The notes beneath the pieces were generated by a model. It was not told the origin of the DNA, searched no databases, and saw only the letters and a list, made by a program, of their open reading frames with translations. The translations under genes were made by a program, and so were the position numbers. From Paracoccus sp. (in: a-proteobacteria) (GTDB taxonomy: Bacteria; Pseudomonadota; Alphaproteobacteria; Rhodobacterales; Rhodobacteraceae), in NCBI RefSeq assembly GCF_030538755.1, contig NZ_JAUNTJ010000004.1, positions 152,276 through 216,275 on the forward strand: a DNA stretch of 64,000 bases, given 5' to 3'. Numbering within the stretch: the first letter of the stretch is position 1; the number at the start of each line of letters is the position of its first letter. This document shows, in pieces, positions 63,331-64,000 of this stretch.

Positions 63331-64000
63331 ATGGAAGCGAATCGACCCAACCACTTTGCCGAGGCGCCGATGCCTCTGTTCGCGCCCGCCACGGATGAGG
63401 CGCTGGTCCCGGTGCATCCGGGCGCGCGGGCAGCGCCGTCTTATCTGGCCGATCATCGCGCCCGCCTGCGCGAACGGTTCATGGCGGGCGGGGCGGCGGC
63501 CATGCCCGATTACGAGATGCTGGAACTGGTGCTGTTTCGCGCCATCCCGCGCCAGGATGTCAAACCTCTGGCGCGGCGGCTGATCGAACATTTCGGTGAT
63601 TTCAACCGGGTTCTGTCGGCCCCGCCCGCACGGCTGAGCGCCGTTTCCGGCGTTGGCCCCGCCGTCGTAACCGAATTGAAGATCGTCGAGGCTGCCGCGC
63701 AGCGCCTGTCGCGCGCGCGCGTGATGAACCGTCCGGTTCTGTCGGGATGGGACGCCTTGCTGGATTATTGCCACACCGCCATGTCGCACCGCGAAACCGA
63801 ACAGTTCCGCGTGCTGTATCTGGACCGCAAGAACGTCCTGATCGAGGATGAGGAACAGGGCCGCGGCACCGTCGATCACGTCCCCGTCTATCCGCGCGAA
63901 ATCGTCCGCCGCGCGCTTGAACTGAATGCCTCGGCGTTGATTCTGGTGCATAACCACCCAACTACCCCTATTTCTCGCACATTCAAGCACGCTCGATCAT
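63331..64000 (+). CDS. radC: DNA repair protein RadC family, partial and atypical at its end
   Basis: Open frame of 223 codons to the right edge. A helix-hairpin-helix part (LADHRARLRERFMAGG, LIEHFGDFNRVLSAPPARLSAVSGVGPAVV) is followed by the JAB/MPN domain with FRVLYLDRKNVLI and VDHVPVYPREIVRRALELNA. In RadC the next block is HNHPSGDPTPS; here HNHP (207-210, ends at 63960) is followed by TTPISRTFKHARS, without the Ser and Asp of the JAMM metal site. So the gene agrees with the family up to 63960 and leaves it after that: insertion, rearrangement or assembly join. RadC's biological role is itself uncertain. Confidence 0.85.
   Translation, partial: MEANRPNHFAEAPMPLFAPATDEALVPVHPGARAAPSYLADHRARLRERFMAGGAAAMPDYEMLELVLFRAIPRQDVKPLARRLIEHFGDFNRVLSAPPARLSAVSGVGPAVVTELKIVEAAAQRLSRARVMNRPVLSGWDALLDYCHTAMSHRETEQFRVLYLDRKNVLIEDEEQGRGTVDHVPVYPREIVRRALELNASALILVHNHPTTPISRTFKHARS
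63961..64000. other. sequence unlike the expected radC continuation
   Basis: The last 40 bases have 19 G/C (counted), well below the surroundings, and do not encode the conserved SGDPTPS stretch. They may be the first bases of a mobile element inserted in radC or an artefact at the end of an assembled piece. Too short to identify. Confidence 0.5.

Noticed and set aside
1-64000. tRNA, rRNA or CRISPR elements
   Set aside because: No cloverleaf-like sequence, rRNA stretch or regularly spaced repeat array was noticed in the gaps. A tRNA scan was not possible.

Overview
The window looks like ordinary chromosome of an alphaproteobacterium of the order Rhodobacterales, most likely a Paracoccus-like species. 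Reasons: high G+C, an era/rnc/lepB/acpS/pdxJ cluster, argH followed by a tiny lipoprotein gene, lysA and a DUF4175 gene, a (2S)-methylsuccinyl-CoA dehydrogenase of the ethylmalonyl-CoA pathway, PhaB, and an RpoH-type promoter of alphaproteobacterial form before dnaK. No rRNA, tRNA, CRISPR array, phage module or intact insertion sequence was seen. The species call is inference; no database was used.

Layout, left to right. 1-8764: ammonium transporter (cut by the left edge), class A penicillin-binding protein, a 0.6 kb stretch without a gene, acetoacetyl-CoA reductase, a stand-alone EAL protein, DNA-3-methyladenine glycosylase I, a TlpA-like thioredoxin and argininosuccinate lyase. 8765-17030: small lipoprotein, lysA, DUF4175 protein, RNase R, a GNAT enzyme, dapE and a possible 58-residue protein; lysA and dapE both serve the diaminopimelate/lysine route. 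17031-25893: methylsuccinyl-CoA dehydrogenase, META lipoprotein, a recO/DUF2946/PepSY set, adenine deaminase, an AT-rich glycosyltransferase and RarD. 25939-34821: DUF1491, era, rnc, lepB, acpS, a secreted protein and pdxJ in one tightly packed minus-strand cluster, then ispE, a large TPR protein and ETF-ubiquinone oxidoreductase (which would reoxidise the ETF reduced by the methylsuccinyl-CoA dehydrogenase).

35027-46219: greA and a membrane protein; an aromatic aminotransferase with two rhodanese-type proteins; a DASS symporter; the NAD-salvage pair pncA-pncB; NUDIX-arfB; and a three-gene overlapping operon of NTF2-like, GNAT and nitrilase-family proteins. 46333-48453 is an orphan hybrid histidine kinase.

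48533-59913 is the most interesting block, a surface-glycan region: phosphomannomutase/phosphoglucomutase, a two-domain sulfotransferase, a GT14-type glycosyltransferase with a long C-terminal extension, two paralogous GT2-type proteins, galE, galU, kdsB, cysQ and a capsule-export permease without its ATPase. The sulfotransferase together with cysQ (which removes the by-product PAP) suggests a sulfated glycan. The window ends with dnaK, dnaJ and a radC whose sequence departs from the family inside the JAMM motif, 40 bases before the right edge.

A short intergenic repeat family (two related versions, about eight loci) sits mostly at the 3' ends of genes throughout the window.
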